Origin: Polytrichum commune
Taxonomy: Eukaryota > Streptophyta > Polytrichopsida > Polytrichales > Polytrichaceae
Length of the DNA: 64,000 nt
Assembly: GCA_950295325.1 (NCBI GenBank)
Contig: OX485806.1
Location: 55,979,169-56,043,168 of the forward strand
Direction: 5' to 3'
Positions within the stretch are counted from its first letter, which is position 1. Each line of letters opens with the position of its first letter. This document shows, in pieces, positions 1-10,240 of the stretch. The notes under the pieces were generated by a model, which was not told where the DNA came from, made no database searches, and was given only the letters and a program-made list of their open reading frames with translations. The translations under genes were made by a program, and so were the position numbers.

Positions 1-702
1 AAAGATAATCTATGAGATTATATTTATTATGGAAATCAATTGTGAGTACGCATAAGGTCCACAAATGGCCACATCCATTAAGGCACAATGCATTACTAGG
101 CCTTGAGGAATTCTAAGAAGTAGAATCTGTCAAGAGGCCCCCCTCGAGGATGGGTTTGACCTCATTGAAGCTAAATGTCGGGGCGTGAATGAACAAGTCA
201 ACGTCAAGATCTAAATTAAAGACATTGACAAAAATGAAGTAGAGGTGCTTACAATGTAGAAATTTTTTTCGTTTGTGGCCGAATTTTGACATCATATCTT
301 TGAAGGGTGGGCAATTACACCCGGGTAGAGAACTCACTATGAGTTGGTAAACTGATTGTGTAGGTGCAGGTTTGGATTGCAATAATCACGCAACCAAATC
401 CAGGGTGTGGAATCACAGTTACCTCCAAGATGGACCGTCCATAGCTCGTGCAGAGGCGACCATCTGCATTTGTTTTGTTGATCGTGCCATGTTGGACCGT
501 CGCGTAGGCTTAGAATGCCTAGAATTAGGGTAAGAGTTTCGATTGGGTGGAATGTCCACACTGAAAAGGTCGAGTAAATGAGCAAATGCCATGCCATGCC
601 ATAAGGTCATATGAAGAGGTACATGGAAAGGCATATGGAGAGGCATATGGAGAGGTACATGTCGAGTAGATGAGCAGATGCCATGCCATGCCATAAGGTC
701 AA
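1..702. other. Left-edge intergenic stretch with a short direct repeat
   Basis: No convincing gene is seen here; open frames on the minus strand are low-complexity and match nothing I recognise. Two near-identical blocks of about 45 bp lie at roughly 571-611 and 660-704. Both contain a doubled CATGCC and the string CATAAGGTC, and they are separated by a run of CATATGGAGAGG-like units. The second block abuts the point where retroelement homology begins (about 703), so this region marks the 5' truncation point of the element to the right. Confidence 0.5.
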
Positions 703-1810
703 GGATGGCATGCCCGTCAATAGGAGAATTAGAAAGGTGAAGACTAGAGTGGCCGCTAGAATTCAATCACAAGGAGATCGAGATGTGAAGGCCATAGAGA
801 TAGAGGTCAACATAGTAGACAAGGTGGTCCCAAATGTGCTAGTGGATGGAGGTAGTAGTTTGAACATTTTTTCGGAACATACTATGAAGAAATTGTGTCT
901 TGGTCTTACGGGTCCTTCTCCCTTGATTATAAACATGGCAAATCAAAGCTCAACCACACCTTTGGGAATGATTCAAGATTGTAGGATGACCACCGGGGGA
1001 GAGGAGTATTTAGTTACTTTTCATGTGATTAAGATGCATTCCAACAAGGACTCGTTCCCCATCTTGTTGGGAAGACCTTGGTTGAGAATGGCCGATGCCA
1101 TAGTAGATTGGGGAGGTGCGAAGCCATCCATTACTTATGGTCCTAAGGATAATCGAGTCAAAGTGTCAATTGGGTCATTAGAAGGGTGGATGAAGAAGGG
1201 ATTGTACCTACGATTGGAAGAGGAAGACCTTGACAAAATCAAGGATGAAGGAGGGGAGGCTCTAGTCGGAGTTGTTCATCCCGGAAGTCGCAACACCATC
1301 ACCATCACGGACTCGGGTTCAGGAAATTTAGGTCATAGGTTCTATAATTATGGGGATGATGGGGAGTATGCCCAATGGTTGAGGGATTATCCGGAGTCCG
1401 AATTTGATGTTATGACCACGTCCCATCATGCATGTTTGAGGGATTATGTTGTTAGTTCAAGGAACGAGAAATATTTCTTGTTAGAACCATGTGAGGTGCT
1501 CACCGAGGAAGAGTGGATTTTAGGGGGATTAATACCTTGGGTTGATAGTATGGAAGAGAGTGACGTACGTTTAGTACATGTAGATGGGACGCAAGATCAG
1601 GATGCTATCATGGAGATGGAGAAGTTGGAGGAGCCTTTACACTTCAAGACTATGTCAACGGGAATTGTTGTTGGGCAAGATGTCAAGGATTATCCCAACG
1701 TACCGGCGGATTGGTATAGGAACAAAGATGAGCAAGTTCATGTTATCAAAGGAGATTGGAATTATGTAGATGTTCCAATTAAAGTTGGGCATTGGATGTT
1801 AGAGTGGTGA
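683..1810 (+). pseudogene. LTR-retrotransposon gag-pol fragment with retropepsin domain (copy A)
   Basis: This 375-residue open frame matches the second half of the larger retroelement frame at 12,258-14,789. Homology starts near 703 at the sequence encoding DGMPVNRR. It carries the retropepsin active-site segment VLVDGGSSLN, where the usual D-S/T-G appears as D-G-G, and the downstream flap/C-terminal signature ILLGRPWL. An acidic region of about 200 residues follows. The frame ends at a TGA (1808-1810) where the sister copy has a TCA serine codon, and similar coding sequence continues to about 2,006, so this stop is a nonsense mutation. The capsid and zinc-knuckle part is missing on the left. 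No reverse transcriptase, RNase H or integrase follows before the LTR at 2,123. I infer a dead, non-autonomous element fragment. Confidence 0.85.
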
Positions 1811-2484
1811 TCTCGCGATCCACATCAATGTTGGGTTGAAATTTGGACACTATGGGTGGAAGACGGAATTAGGATTCAATTGGGGTACCAACAATGTTAC
1901 ATCAAACTGTCCGATGATGAAGAGGAGGACCAATGTGTCACTAGCTCTAAGAGAAGGTTGCCTATACTTCAATCTAGCTTGCAATGGAGTCTCTTAAGGT
2001 CGCAATGAGTTCACACCTATCGAAAGTCAATCATGGGAAAATGTTGATTGACTTGGAGTTTGAACGACAACTTGCCTTCGAAGCAAGAAATTCGGTATTT
2101 ATCCCCCGATGGTCGCCAATAATATGATCCCAAAATGATGCTCACATGTGTTCTTAACTCTTCGAAACCATTAGAAGTTATGTTTTAATGTTTTATGATT
2201 ATCCACAAAAATATAAAAAGAGTGAAGCTTGAATGAAGTTATGTTTAGTCATTAGGCTAGTGTGGAGAGGATTTATTAGAAGTAGGTAGCGTGAAGAAGT
2301 TCCTTAGTTAGGTGAGCGTAAGGAGTGGTGAACCAAGGGTAGTTCCTTGGTTTAAATGTTTGAATTAGGATCTATGTTGTTAGTTTAAGAGAAAAAACTT
2401 AGAAGATAGGATGAGAGCCTACAAAGTAGGAAAGGATTACAAGGGCTTATCTTGAGGGTGCTCACCTACTCCCTCTCAACTCAC

Positions 2485-2492
2485 TATATAAA
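2485..2492 (+). promoter_or_regulatory. TATA box in LTR copy A
   Basis: TATATAAA is followed by a pyrimidine-rich stretch (CTTCCCTCTCTC), typical of a plant core promoter. About 30 bp upstream lies GGTGCTCACC, which is also found upstream of the TATA-like sequence in the third LTR near 25,974. This is the likely U3/R boundary. Confidence 0.6.
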
Positions 2493-2839
2493 CCCTCACT
2501 CTTCCCTCTCTCATCATCTTTCCTTCGTGCTCCTTGGCACCCCACGTGTTATAAGTGTGGGTGTGGGAGGCAAGAACGGAACACATGTGCGTACAAGATC
2601 TCAAGGTGAAGAACCAAGACTAATTCACCTTGAAGTTAGTTTGACATTTGTTAGGAGTAGTCTTTGGTTGAGACATTTAGAGTTTAGCTTGTTGTATGTG
2701 ACTTATAGAATTTAGATTCATGATATTTAGATTTATAGTGTTTGGAATCATGGCATTTAGAATTGTAGCATCCACATTCATGTTGAATTTAAAGCTCTCT
2801 CTCCTCTAAGGAGTTGAGCTCTTAGAGCTTTGGGAAATA

Positions 2840-3105
2840 CAGTATTTAGTTGTTGGAACTACAGTATTTAGTCAGAGCATTAGTTGCTGGAAATACAGTA
2901 TTTAGTTGCTGGAAATATAATATTTAGTTGCTGGAAATATAGTATTTAGTTGCTGGAACTACAGTATTTAGTTGCTGGAAATATAATATTTAGTTGCTGG
3001 AAATATAGTATTTAGTTGCTGGAAATACAGTATTTAGTCAGAGGGTTAGTTGCTAGAAATACAGTATTTAGTCAGAGGGTTAGTTGCTGGAAATACAATA
3101 TTGGG
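2840..3105 (+). repeat. 22-bp minisatellite inside LTR copy A
   Basis: The unit TTGCTGGAAATACAGTATTT plus AG repeats at 22-bp spacing (for example at 2,883, 2,905 and 2,927). Some units are interrupted by a TCAGAGGGTTAG insert. It sits at the same relative place in the LTR as the GCTGGGACTGCAG-type minisatellite of copy B, so the two are likely homologous and have expanded independently. Confidence 0.85.
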
Positions 3106-3398
3106 TTCAGAAGTTAGACAGCTGGGACATTAGATTGGGTCATAGTTAGTTAATAAGAATATTACCTAATGCTAATTAGGTAATGAGCATTTAGCTAGGG
3201 AGTTGACTACAAGGCATCATAAGGTGATATCAAGGGGGGGAACTTGTAGTTAAGTTGTTGGGATTGTAATCAAGCACTTAAGGGTGCCATGGCGAAGAAT
3301 GAACGAACTTAGGAGTGAATGGCGAAGAATTGCGGAAGAGGATGTAACGCTAAGTGATGAGAGTGATGAGTGTTTTTTAACACTTGTGTACTCATCAC

Positions 3399-3578
3399 AT
3401 GGAGTCAACAAGTCACAACTTCAGCGAGGTGACGAGCACTAGTGAAGAATCAACGGCCAGAACTAAGGTTTCAAGAGGGAAGTCCTTAAGAGCATGTGTA
3501 GCTAAGGCCGTGGGATGGACCCTTGAGGCGGCCAATGCTATACCCACTCAAGAAAATTGCATTAATAAAACATCATGA
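3399..3578 (+). CDS. Short conserved open frame inside LTR (59 aa), copy A
   Basis: An ATG at 3,399 opens a 59-codon frame ending in TGA at 3,576-3,578. Its C-terminal half, with the signature SLRACVAKAVGWTLEAANA, is closely similar to a 46-codon frame at the same LTR position in copy B (SLKACVAKAAGWTLEKANA). A remnant in the third LTR reads WSTLEKANA. The DNA between the copies differs at many sites, yet the peptide is similar. AATAAA overlaps the end of the frame, so a transcript started at the LTR TATA box could encode this peptide and terminate just after it. I recognise no protein family and give no function. It could also be chance conservation within an LTR. Confidence 0.4.
   Translation: MESTSHNFSEVTSTSEESTARTKVSRGKSLRACVAKAVGWTLEAANAIPTQENCINKTS
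3564..3569 (+). terminator. Polyadenylation signal AATAAA in LTR copy A
   Basis: AATAAA lies in the context ATTAATAAAACATCATGA, with near-identical sequence at the corresponding place of the third LTR (26,360) and a variant in copy B (16,572). It would end the R region of the element transcript. Confidence 0.55.
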
Positions 3579-3769
3579 CTTAAGAGAAGTTGGGGGTTCA
3601 TTGAGATGGGACTTATAGCTTATGTTGCTATTTTTGGTGTAACACATGCGAGTCTCAAAACCATCACCCGGACTAGGACGCTTAAGGATGGTGGGTTTGG
3701 CCTCACAAATGGCCATATTTTTATCTGAATGTTGTGAGGAATGTATGTTTAACTACATATTTCTTGTGT

Positions 3770-4160
3770 GTTGTGGTTCGGACTAGTTGTGTATGGGCTG
3801 GGATAGGACCCCCTCGGATCCGATAGGGTCATGGGGTAGGCTCATAAGGGCCAGATTTTGAGTGGAATGTGTGTGAGGCATGTATGTTTAACTAGATATT
3901 TCTTGTTTGTTTTGGTTCGACCTAGTTGTAAGTTGGCTGGAAGAGGACCCTCTCGGATCCGAGAGGGTCATTGGGTTGGCTCCTAATGGCCACATTTTGA
4001 TAGAAATGTGTGTAAGGCATATATGTTGAACTAAATATTTTTTGTATGTTGTGGATCGGCCTAGTTGTGTATAGGCTGGGATAGGACCCTCTCGGATCTG
4101 AGAGGGTCATGGGGTTGGCTCATAAGGACCAGATTTTGATTGAAATGTTGTGAGGCATGT
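3770..4160 (+). repeat. 140-bp tandem repeat with BamHI-centred palindrome, left cluster
   Basis: Three units have their palindrome centres at about 3,816, 3,955 and 4,094, a period of 139-140 bp. Each carries GACCCTCTCGGA joined to its reverse complement (24 bp, centred on GGATCC) with small changes, inside a conserved context containing GTTCGGCCTAGTTGTG, TGGGCTGGGATAGGAC and GGCCAGATTTTGA. The cluster lies immediately upstream of the first recognisable exon of pseudogene copy 1, possibly within an upstream intron. Confidence 0.9.
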
Positions 4161-5929
4161 GTGTTTAATTGTCTCGGGATATGACATTTGGATCAGATTA
4201 TGACTTCAATGTTCTCTTGCATTTGTGTAGGAATCACAATCCATGGATCTCATTCTATCGGTGGATCCCTCAATGGATGACCATAATGTTCAATTCGACG
4301 TTCCTCTGGTATGATTATAAGCCATTGCCTCCATCCTTGAGTTTTTCGTCGTATTCCAAAAATGGCCTTGCTTTCATTGTATTTTCAATAATTTTGGCAT
4401 TACCTTTGTAGAATGATGCACCAATTTCATCCAACTCTTTGCGTCCTCTTGATGAGTCGAACCCAGAGGAGACTGAGCTCTTGATTCGGAGATCGCAAAA
4501 AGAAGACTCTAATGCTGTGATTCACCGGGTTCGAATGAAACCTTTTCATAAGTCGCGTTTCTCTATCCCTTTGTGCCGCTTGCGATGTCTTCCACTTGTT
4601 CGTCCCATCAACAAGGTTGATGTCGCTCGGTTGGAAAATGAGTTCGTCATGGGTTACCGTGACGGTGACCGAGCCTTGTATGTCTCTCCCTACAACAACC
4701 TCAAAGAGGTACTCGATGTCTCCGATGACATCCACAATTCTTGGAGTTCATTATGGCAAGAGGCCAATGAGGAATTCGACGCCATGCTCCAAAATGACCC
4801 TGACCTTGAACACCTTTTTGGCAAGATGTTCAACGTGTGGGAGGGGAACCACCGTTTGTCGGCTTGGTGGAGGCACATTAATAAACATCATTCGCTGGAT
4901 AAAAATTGGCATATCCTTGTTCACTGTATTGTTGTGGATTCAAGAAATTCCACCGCCGTCTTCTTGAATGCCATGAATGACATCAATTGGTAAGTTTACG
5001 TTTCTTTCCCTTCTTTCTTTGCCTTTTTCCGGTTTCCTTTTATGTTTCATTTTTCTTTGGACCCTCATTACTTCGTCTTTTAGGTCCATGGAGCACGATC
5101 ATGTTAAGGACAACCTCCCCGCCAAATTGCTTCGCATTCGTACATTTGGAACAATGAAGCTTGAGGATTTCAAGGACCTCATTTCGGTTGACGACTACAA
5201 GATGTGCGAGGGTAAGATGGAGAAAAGTCCTACTTGGTATCCCCTCACATTGGATGTCTTCTTCAAGTTCTTGTACAAGGTAATATTTCTCCTGCCTCTA
5301 GTTTTTTCTTTCTCATGTTTTGTGCATTAATCTTTACACACATTTCTGTTTGTTTTAGAGAGAGATCTCGAATTCGGCGGATACTGCTGCACGGTTATAC
5401 TGTGAGTCCACTCCCGAGGCTCTTAGATCTGCTACTGGTATTTGGGATGCTATGACAAAAGCCCAGGATAGATTGATCAAAAGTATTCGATCTCGGAGCT
5501 TTGAGAAGTTTATCTCCGTCACCCACAAGGACAACGGCGATGACTTCTTCCAAGAGGTACTCCCTGCACCTCTACAATTTTTGTTTGTTTGTACCTTCGT
5601 ATTTTTCTACTTGTGCTTTATGTATATTTCCTTACATTACACTATTCATTTTTTCAGATTGACCGTCATTTCTCCACCTTCGTCGTCCCGGATATGACTA
5701 TTGAGAAACTACAAAAGGTGGCAACTACACATGTGGATGCTTCCTTTAAGGCTAGATGGCTTCGGTGGTGGAATTCCCCCGCCGAGGTCAAAACTAAAAA
5801 CAAGTTCCCGTCTTCTCTTCCTTTTCGCGAGAAAGCCCTCGATGACTCGTTTCACAAAGCTTCTTTTTGGGCACAGGTGCTCCCATACCTTATATTTTCT
5901 GGATTGTGATGTTGAAATAGTTTGGTGTG

Positions 5930-6045
5930 CTCTAGAGGACGACCCTCTCGGATCCGAGAGGGTCTTTTGTTGAGGGCATGAGGACCAGATTTTGCCTTAT
6001 GTGTTGGGTACTTTGTGTGTTTAGTTAGGCCAGATTTCTAACTTC
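5930..6045 (+). repeat. Single 140-bp-type palindromic unit inside an intron
   Basis: One unit with the complete 24-bp palindrome (about 5,940-5,964), followed by the conserved GAGGACCAGATTTTG context, sits in the intron between exons at 5,658-5,876 and 6,065-6,306. The intron of the second gene copy at this position (28,372-28,449) is only 78 bp and lacks it, so the unit is an insertion. Confidence 0.85.
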
Positions 6046-6996
6046 ATTTTTTTCTTCATCTTAGTTGGAGAAAGGGATTGATGATGAAATCGCCTCATTT
6101 GAAAATGAATGCTCCATCGACATCGACTGGGTTTCTACGGAAGATCTTTTGCAACCTGCTCATTTTGTCGAGCATTGGAGGCTCATTTTGTGGGACAAGG
6201 CTTTTCGAGTGTATTTTGATGACAAGGGAGTCTTGAAATTCACCAAAGGGCTCGATCTCATGGAGTTCGAGGAAGGTCCCATAGCTATCAAGCACGTTGC
6301 TTACCGGTATTCATTTTTCTTTTTCTTTTCGCCTTAATATCTTTTTTTGTTTTCGTTATTTCAACTCCATTTCTTTGTTCTCATGTTCTCTAATTGGAAG
6401 GTACATTCACCGTGAGCTTGTCGTGAAGAATGTTTTTCCTTCTTTGTCATTGCTGTCATTCCTTGACGATGGGATCGATGACAACTCAAAGCTTTGTGTG
6501 TACACTCCCATGCAACTTGTAAAATTTCCACGCGTGCATTTGGTGGCTGGTGGTTGGTACTTGGATTGCTCTCGTGGATTCGTTCCCGACATAGAAGAAC
6601 CCCTCTACGACAACCTCGCTTCCTCTGCCCCTGAGGTAATTGAATTGGAGGAAGAGCCAGAAGAAGATGAGAATCCGGCTCCTCCCACCATTGACAAGGA
6701 GGTTGCACCGGTGAAGGCCAAGGCCAAAGGCAAGAAAGTGGCCTCTCGTCAAGTCTCCACCCGCTCTTTTACCAAAGGCCTCCGTTTGGAGCACTGCAGC
6801 TCCAGCTAGCACGGTTGTGGGAAGTCCAATGGCAACTCCTTCTGCCCCTTCTCGGGATCATGTTCCCGCTCCGTCCCATAGCAGTGTCACCATTCCCTCT
6901 GTGCCGCGCAAGAGGAAGGCCATTGCTCCGGATACCTCCGCAACTTCTTCGGAGAAGTCATCTTCTCTTTTTTTGATTGAGAATGTCGACATGGGG

Positions 6997-7969
6997 TGTC
7001 GCGCACCTCTCCATGAGGAGTGCCCGAAACACCATGGGCACAAGGGGGACCCCGGAGTGACACCCGGGACTTGTGGCGCCGTTGGTGAGAGGGCCCAAGT
7101 GATCCTAGTGTGGGTGAGGGCCCCGGGCGTTGGGAACGCCTCCCACCCACGGAGACTAGGAGGCATGAGGGTAAGGCTAAGAGCTATGCGTAGCTCATGG
7201 CGTGGTGATTCTAGAATGCTCAAGAACACCTCAATCGGAGGTGCAAGCTAGGAGTTATGGCCATTTGAATGAGACGCTGTCCCGGGACAGCGCCCTGGTA
7301 CAGCAGTGCCTGGATGTGATTCCCGGGACTGCCAAGGTTCAAACAGGCATAACTTCCTCAAGACTTGCCCGAATGGGGCAAGTGAGGCATCCATCGGCAT
7401 CTACGTGAAGCGTAGATGAAGATGGAGTGGTTGATGGTTACCATCAAACATCATACAAGGAAGTTATGATGGTCTGAAGCTGCTGGGGGCTTCTAGGCCC
7501 AACAGCTAAGGGAAAGTGTCTACTTGGCCCCAACTCTTGGTGGAGAGACAAGAGGTTGGTTGACGGTGGGGTAGGGGCCCCGCGTAGAGTCCTAGAGGCT
7601 TATATGGGTGAGGTGGTGTGGCCTCACCCACCCGAGGCCGAATGGCACGGCCTCCATGGGCATTGGCCCAATGTGAGGCCATAGTTGCCTAGTATGGTTC
7701 GGGTTGTTGTAGTGTTGCTCCGGCAACGCGATGATCAACATGGGATTAGACTTCTATGGATGGAAGTCCACATCTAGGAATGAGTTACCGATTAAGGGGT
7801 GAGTCCCGAAAGCAAAGTAGGAGGGTTGGTTTCCTCCTATGAACTATATGGTCCGGGGTAGGAGGAACTAACCATTAGCATGGCGGAATGCGAATGGTTA
7901 GCGCTCGTAACCTTTGCTATAATTGAAAATTGGCAAGATTGTCAAGGGGGGCTAGCAAGGGTTGTGACA
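6997..7969 (+). mobile_element. Solo-LTR-like element (family C) inserted in an exon
   Basis: The element starts TGTCGCGCACCTCTCC and ends GGGTTGTGACA, and is flanked by a 5-bp target-site duplication TGGGG (6,992-6,996 and 7,970-7,974). The uninterrupted exon is visible in gene copy 2 near 29,362. It is 973 bp with no coding capacity. Short TG...CA ends and a 5-bp duplication fit a solo LTR. The inverted ends TGTCGC/GCGACA leave a small terminal-inverted-repeat transposon as an alternative. It contains strong hairpins, including a CCCGGG-centred palindrome near 7,280. Other copies or pieces lie at 19,218-20,155, 31,641-31,834 plus 36,678-37,460, 37,583-38,072 and 42,075-42,174. Confidence 0.85.
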
Positions 7970-9448
7970 TGGGGGACCTCATAGAGGATCTCATGGGGTC
8001 TAAAGTTCCCCCTCCCGCTTACCGCTGCATCCTAGAATTCCTCACTAAGGTATGTGCAACATTTTTTTATTTACCCGTTCTTTCATTCTAATTCAACAGT
8101 TGTTTTTTTATATTTTTCCTTGGATTTTTGCTTTCCAGGTTGGAGCGGGTCGTACTCGTCCTAATACCAAGCCTAAGGTGCACACATGGCTTGATGTATT
8201 ATTTGGAGATGTGCCTGAGAACCTCCGTGTACCGGACATCTCGTCATCACCGTCGGATGTTCCCCAATGGAACAAGCGGTCTTCGACTTACTTTGAGGTT
8301 CTGTTTGCCTTCGCAAATGCCAACCTCCATGAAGATGGCATTCTTGTCATTGTACACGCCGCTGATCCTCACGTGTCTAGATCCATACATGACTGGGCAC
8401 ATACAAAGGACTTCTACGTTGTCGAATATTTGGTTCGGCATGAATGACCTCGACCTCCAATCGCCTACTAATCCATCGGAGTTGGTAATTTCTTTCTTGC
8501 CTCATCGTTTTGTATTCTTGTCTTTTTTTCTCTTGCATTTTTGTATTCCTAATTCTACCATTTTCATGTCTTGCAGACTCGCAAGTTCTTCATCAAGGTT
8601 CTCGTACGTAATGATTCTGTTTTGAATGTCCAGACCTCGGACTTCGACGACATGGGTTAGAATCTCAAGAGAGATGGTTGGCTCAATAGCTTCGCCGATT
8701 CGAAGAACTAGTCGCTGAGGGAAAACGGGGTGCCTTAGAGAGGTGCTCGTGAAAAACGCCCCGAGTTGTTCTCCATCATTTTCTCCGCCCTCACAGACAA
8801 GGACGACATTATCATGGATTGGCAATGTGTCCTTGGTTGGCTTTTCTTTTCTTTGTTTCTCATGACTTTGTTCTTTATTCTTTTGCTTTCTTTTTTACTT
8901 GTTTCATTTTCCATTCATTACCTTATGCTCACATTCTCACATTTCGTTCTTTTAGGAGGTTCCGTCATTGCATGTCGATCCATTCAACGCCACATTGTGG
9001 CGCTTGAGTCGGATACCGACACCTTAAAGTCCATCCTCCTCCCTATACGTGAGACTGACCAAGAACATACTTTTCAGCATGCTGCCCCACAACGACGATC
9101 GGTTTTTGCTCCTCCTCCCCGGAAGATGGCGAAGCGCAATTTTGATTTGCTGTATGCGTAAGTTCGTTCTTGGCTTCTAACTTGCTTGCTTAGATTTATG
9201 TCTTCTCTATTCCGGATGTTTGTCATGTGCTCATTTTTTTGTTTTCTCGTTCTATATTTTCAAAGTCCATATTGACAACCCGATTCGTGTCCTTAATGCG
9301 GACATGTTTGCAGCCCCTTCGACGACGTTTGAGTTTCCTTCGTATGCTGCTGACATTGTCCATGTTTTGGCGGAAGCATCGTCCCCACCTCCTAGTCGAA
9401 CCCGCCCTTTCAACAAACTAATTTTGGATTTCCTAGACATAGAGGCCG

Positions 9449-10240
9449 ACAGAGTGTGTTTTTGGTTCGGCCTAATTGTGTATGGGCTGGGATAGCACCC
9501 TCTCGGATCCAAGAGGGTCATGGTCTAGGTTCAAAAGGGCCAGATTTTTGCTTTGAATGTGTGTGAGGCATGTATGTTTAAGTAGATTTTTCTTGTGTGT
9601 TGTGGTTCGGCCTAGTTGTGTGTGGGCTGGGATGGGACCTTCTCGGATCCAAGAGGGTCATGGTCTAGGCTCAAAAGGGCCAGATTTTTTATTTGAATGT
9701 GTGTGAGCCATGTATATTTATGTAAACATTTCTTGTGTGTTGTGGTTCGGCCTAGTTGTGTGTGGGCTGGGATAGGACCCTCTCAGATCCAAGAGGGTCA
9801 TAGGATTGGCTCAAAAGGGCCAGATTTTGATAGAAATGTGTGTGAGGCATGTATGTTTAACTACATATTTATTGTAAGTTGTGGTTCTGCCTAGTTGTGT
9901 ATGGGCTAGAATAGGACCCTCTTGGATCCGAGAGGGTCCTGGACTAGTTCAGCCTAGTTGGGTATGGACTAGAGAAGGACCCTCTCGGATCCGAGAGGGT
10001 CTTCATTTCAGGGCTTGAGGACCAGATTTTGAATTAAAGGTTGTTTATGTTGTATGTGTAGATAGTGTAAACTTGTGTGCACTAGTTTGGTTGATAGTGT
10101 CAGGGAGGACAAGTTGGGGTTGACGGGTTGAACCTTGTTTTTTTGGTTTCATATTTGTCACGTTAAAGGGTTGGACTATGTAGGGACCCTCTCGGTTCCG
10201 AGAGGGTCCACGGGTTGGGGGTTTGATCCAGATTTGTGCA
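9449..10240 (+). repeat. 140-bp tandem repeat with BamHI-centred palindrome, right cluster
   Basis: Units with TCTCGGATCC or close variants occur at 9,501, 9,641, 9,781 and about 9,920 (140-bp spacing), then a short-spaced unit near 9,983 and a diverged one near 10,190 (GGTTCC centre). The left border cuts into the last exon of pseudogene copy 1: the reading frame matches copy 2 up to ...FLDIEA and then runs into repeat sequence. Confidence 0.9.

Larger units (their letters stand above)
2123..3707 (+). mobile_element. 3' LTR of gag-protease retroelement, copy A
   Basis: The right end CCTCACA at 3,701-3,707 and the preceding 60 bp match the ends of two other copies at 16,717 and 26,505. The left end is read as TATGATCCC at 2,123, aligned with TGTGAGCCC of copy B, so the canonical TGTGAG...CTCACA termini are mutated at the left. 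The LTR is about 1.58 kb. It contains a TATA box, a 22-bp minisatellite, a short conserved open frame and an AATAAA. The matching 5' LTR is not in the window. I see no target-site duplication because the left side is truncated. Confidence 0.75.
4231..9448 (+). pseudogene. Multi-exon pseudogene, ParB-like plus amino-methyltransferase-like (copy 1)
   Basis: Comparison with the second copy (26,708-30,815) gives eleven exons: 4,231-4,308; 4,412-4,989; 5,084-5,279; 5,359-5,556; 5,658-5,876; 6,065-6,306; 6,401-8,049; 8,139-8,484; 8,577-8,835; 8,956-9,157; 9,264 to about 9,448. Nearly all borders are GT-AG and phases agree. Exon 2 contains VWEGNHRLSAWWRHI, like the GxHR motif of ParB/sulfiredoxin-fold proteins. 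Exon 7 encodes an acidic and lysine-rich linker with PRKRKA, a possible nuclear localisation signal. Exon 8 has LFGDVPEN followed by a strand-like NLHEDGILVIVHA, resembling motifs IV and V of amino-methyltransferases. Exons 9-10 join to give MDWQCVLGGSVIAC...ALESD, resembling motif I. Lesions are a +1 shift near 6,775, a 973-bp insertion at 6,997, a +1 shift near 8,424, three in-frame stops in exon 9, a damaged last acceptor (AA for AG at 9,263) and loss of the 3' end into the 140-bp repeat. The start codon is uncertain: ATG at 4,243 is not shared with copy 2. The enzyme assignment is inference. Confidence 0.7.

Noticed and set aside
6858-7251. Open frames on both strands over the family C element and the end of exon 7
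   Set aside because: The plus frame is real exon only up to 6,996 and then runs into the inserted element; minus frames recur in every family C copy without conservation of a start or codon bias.
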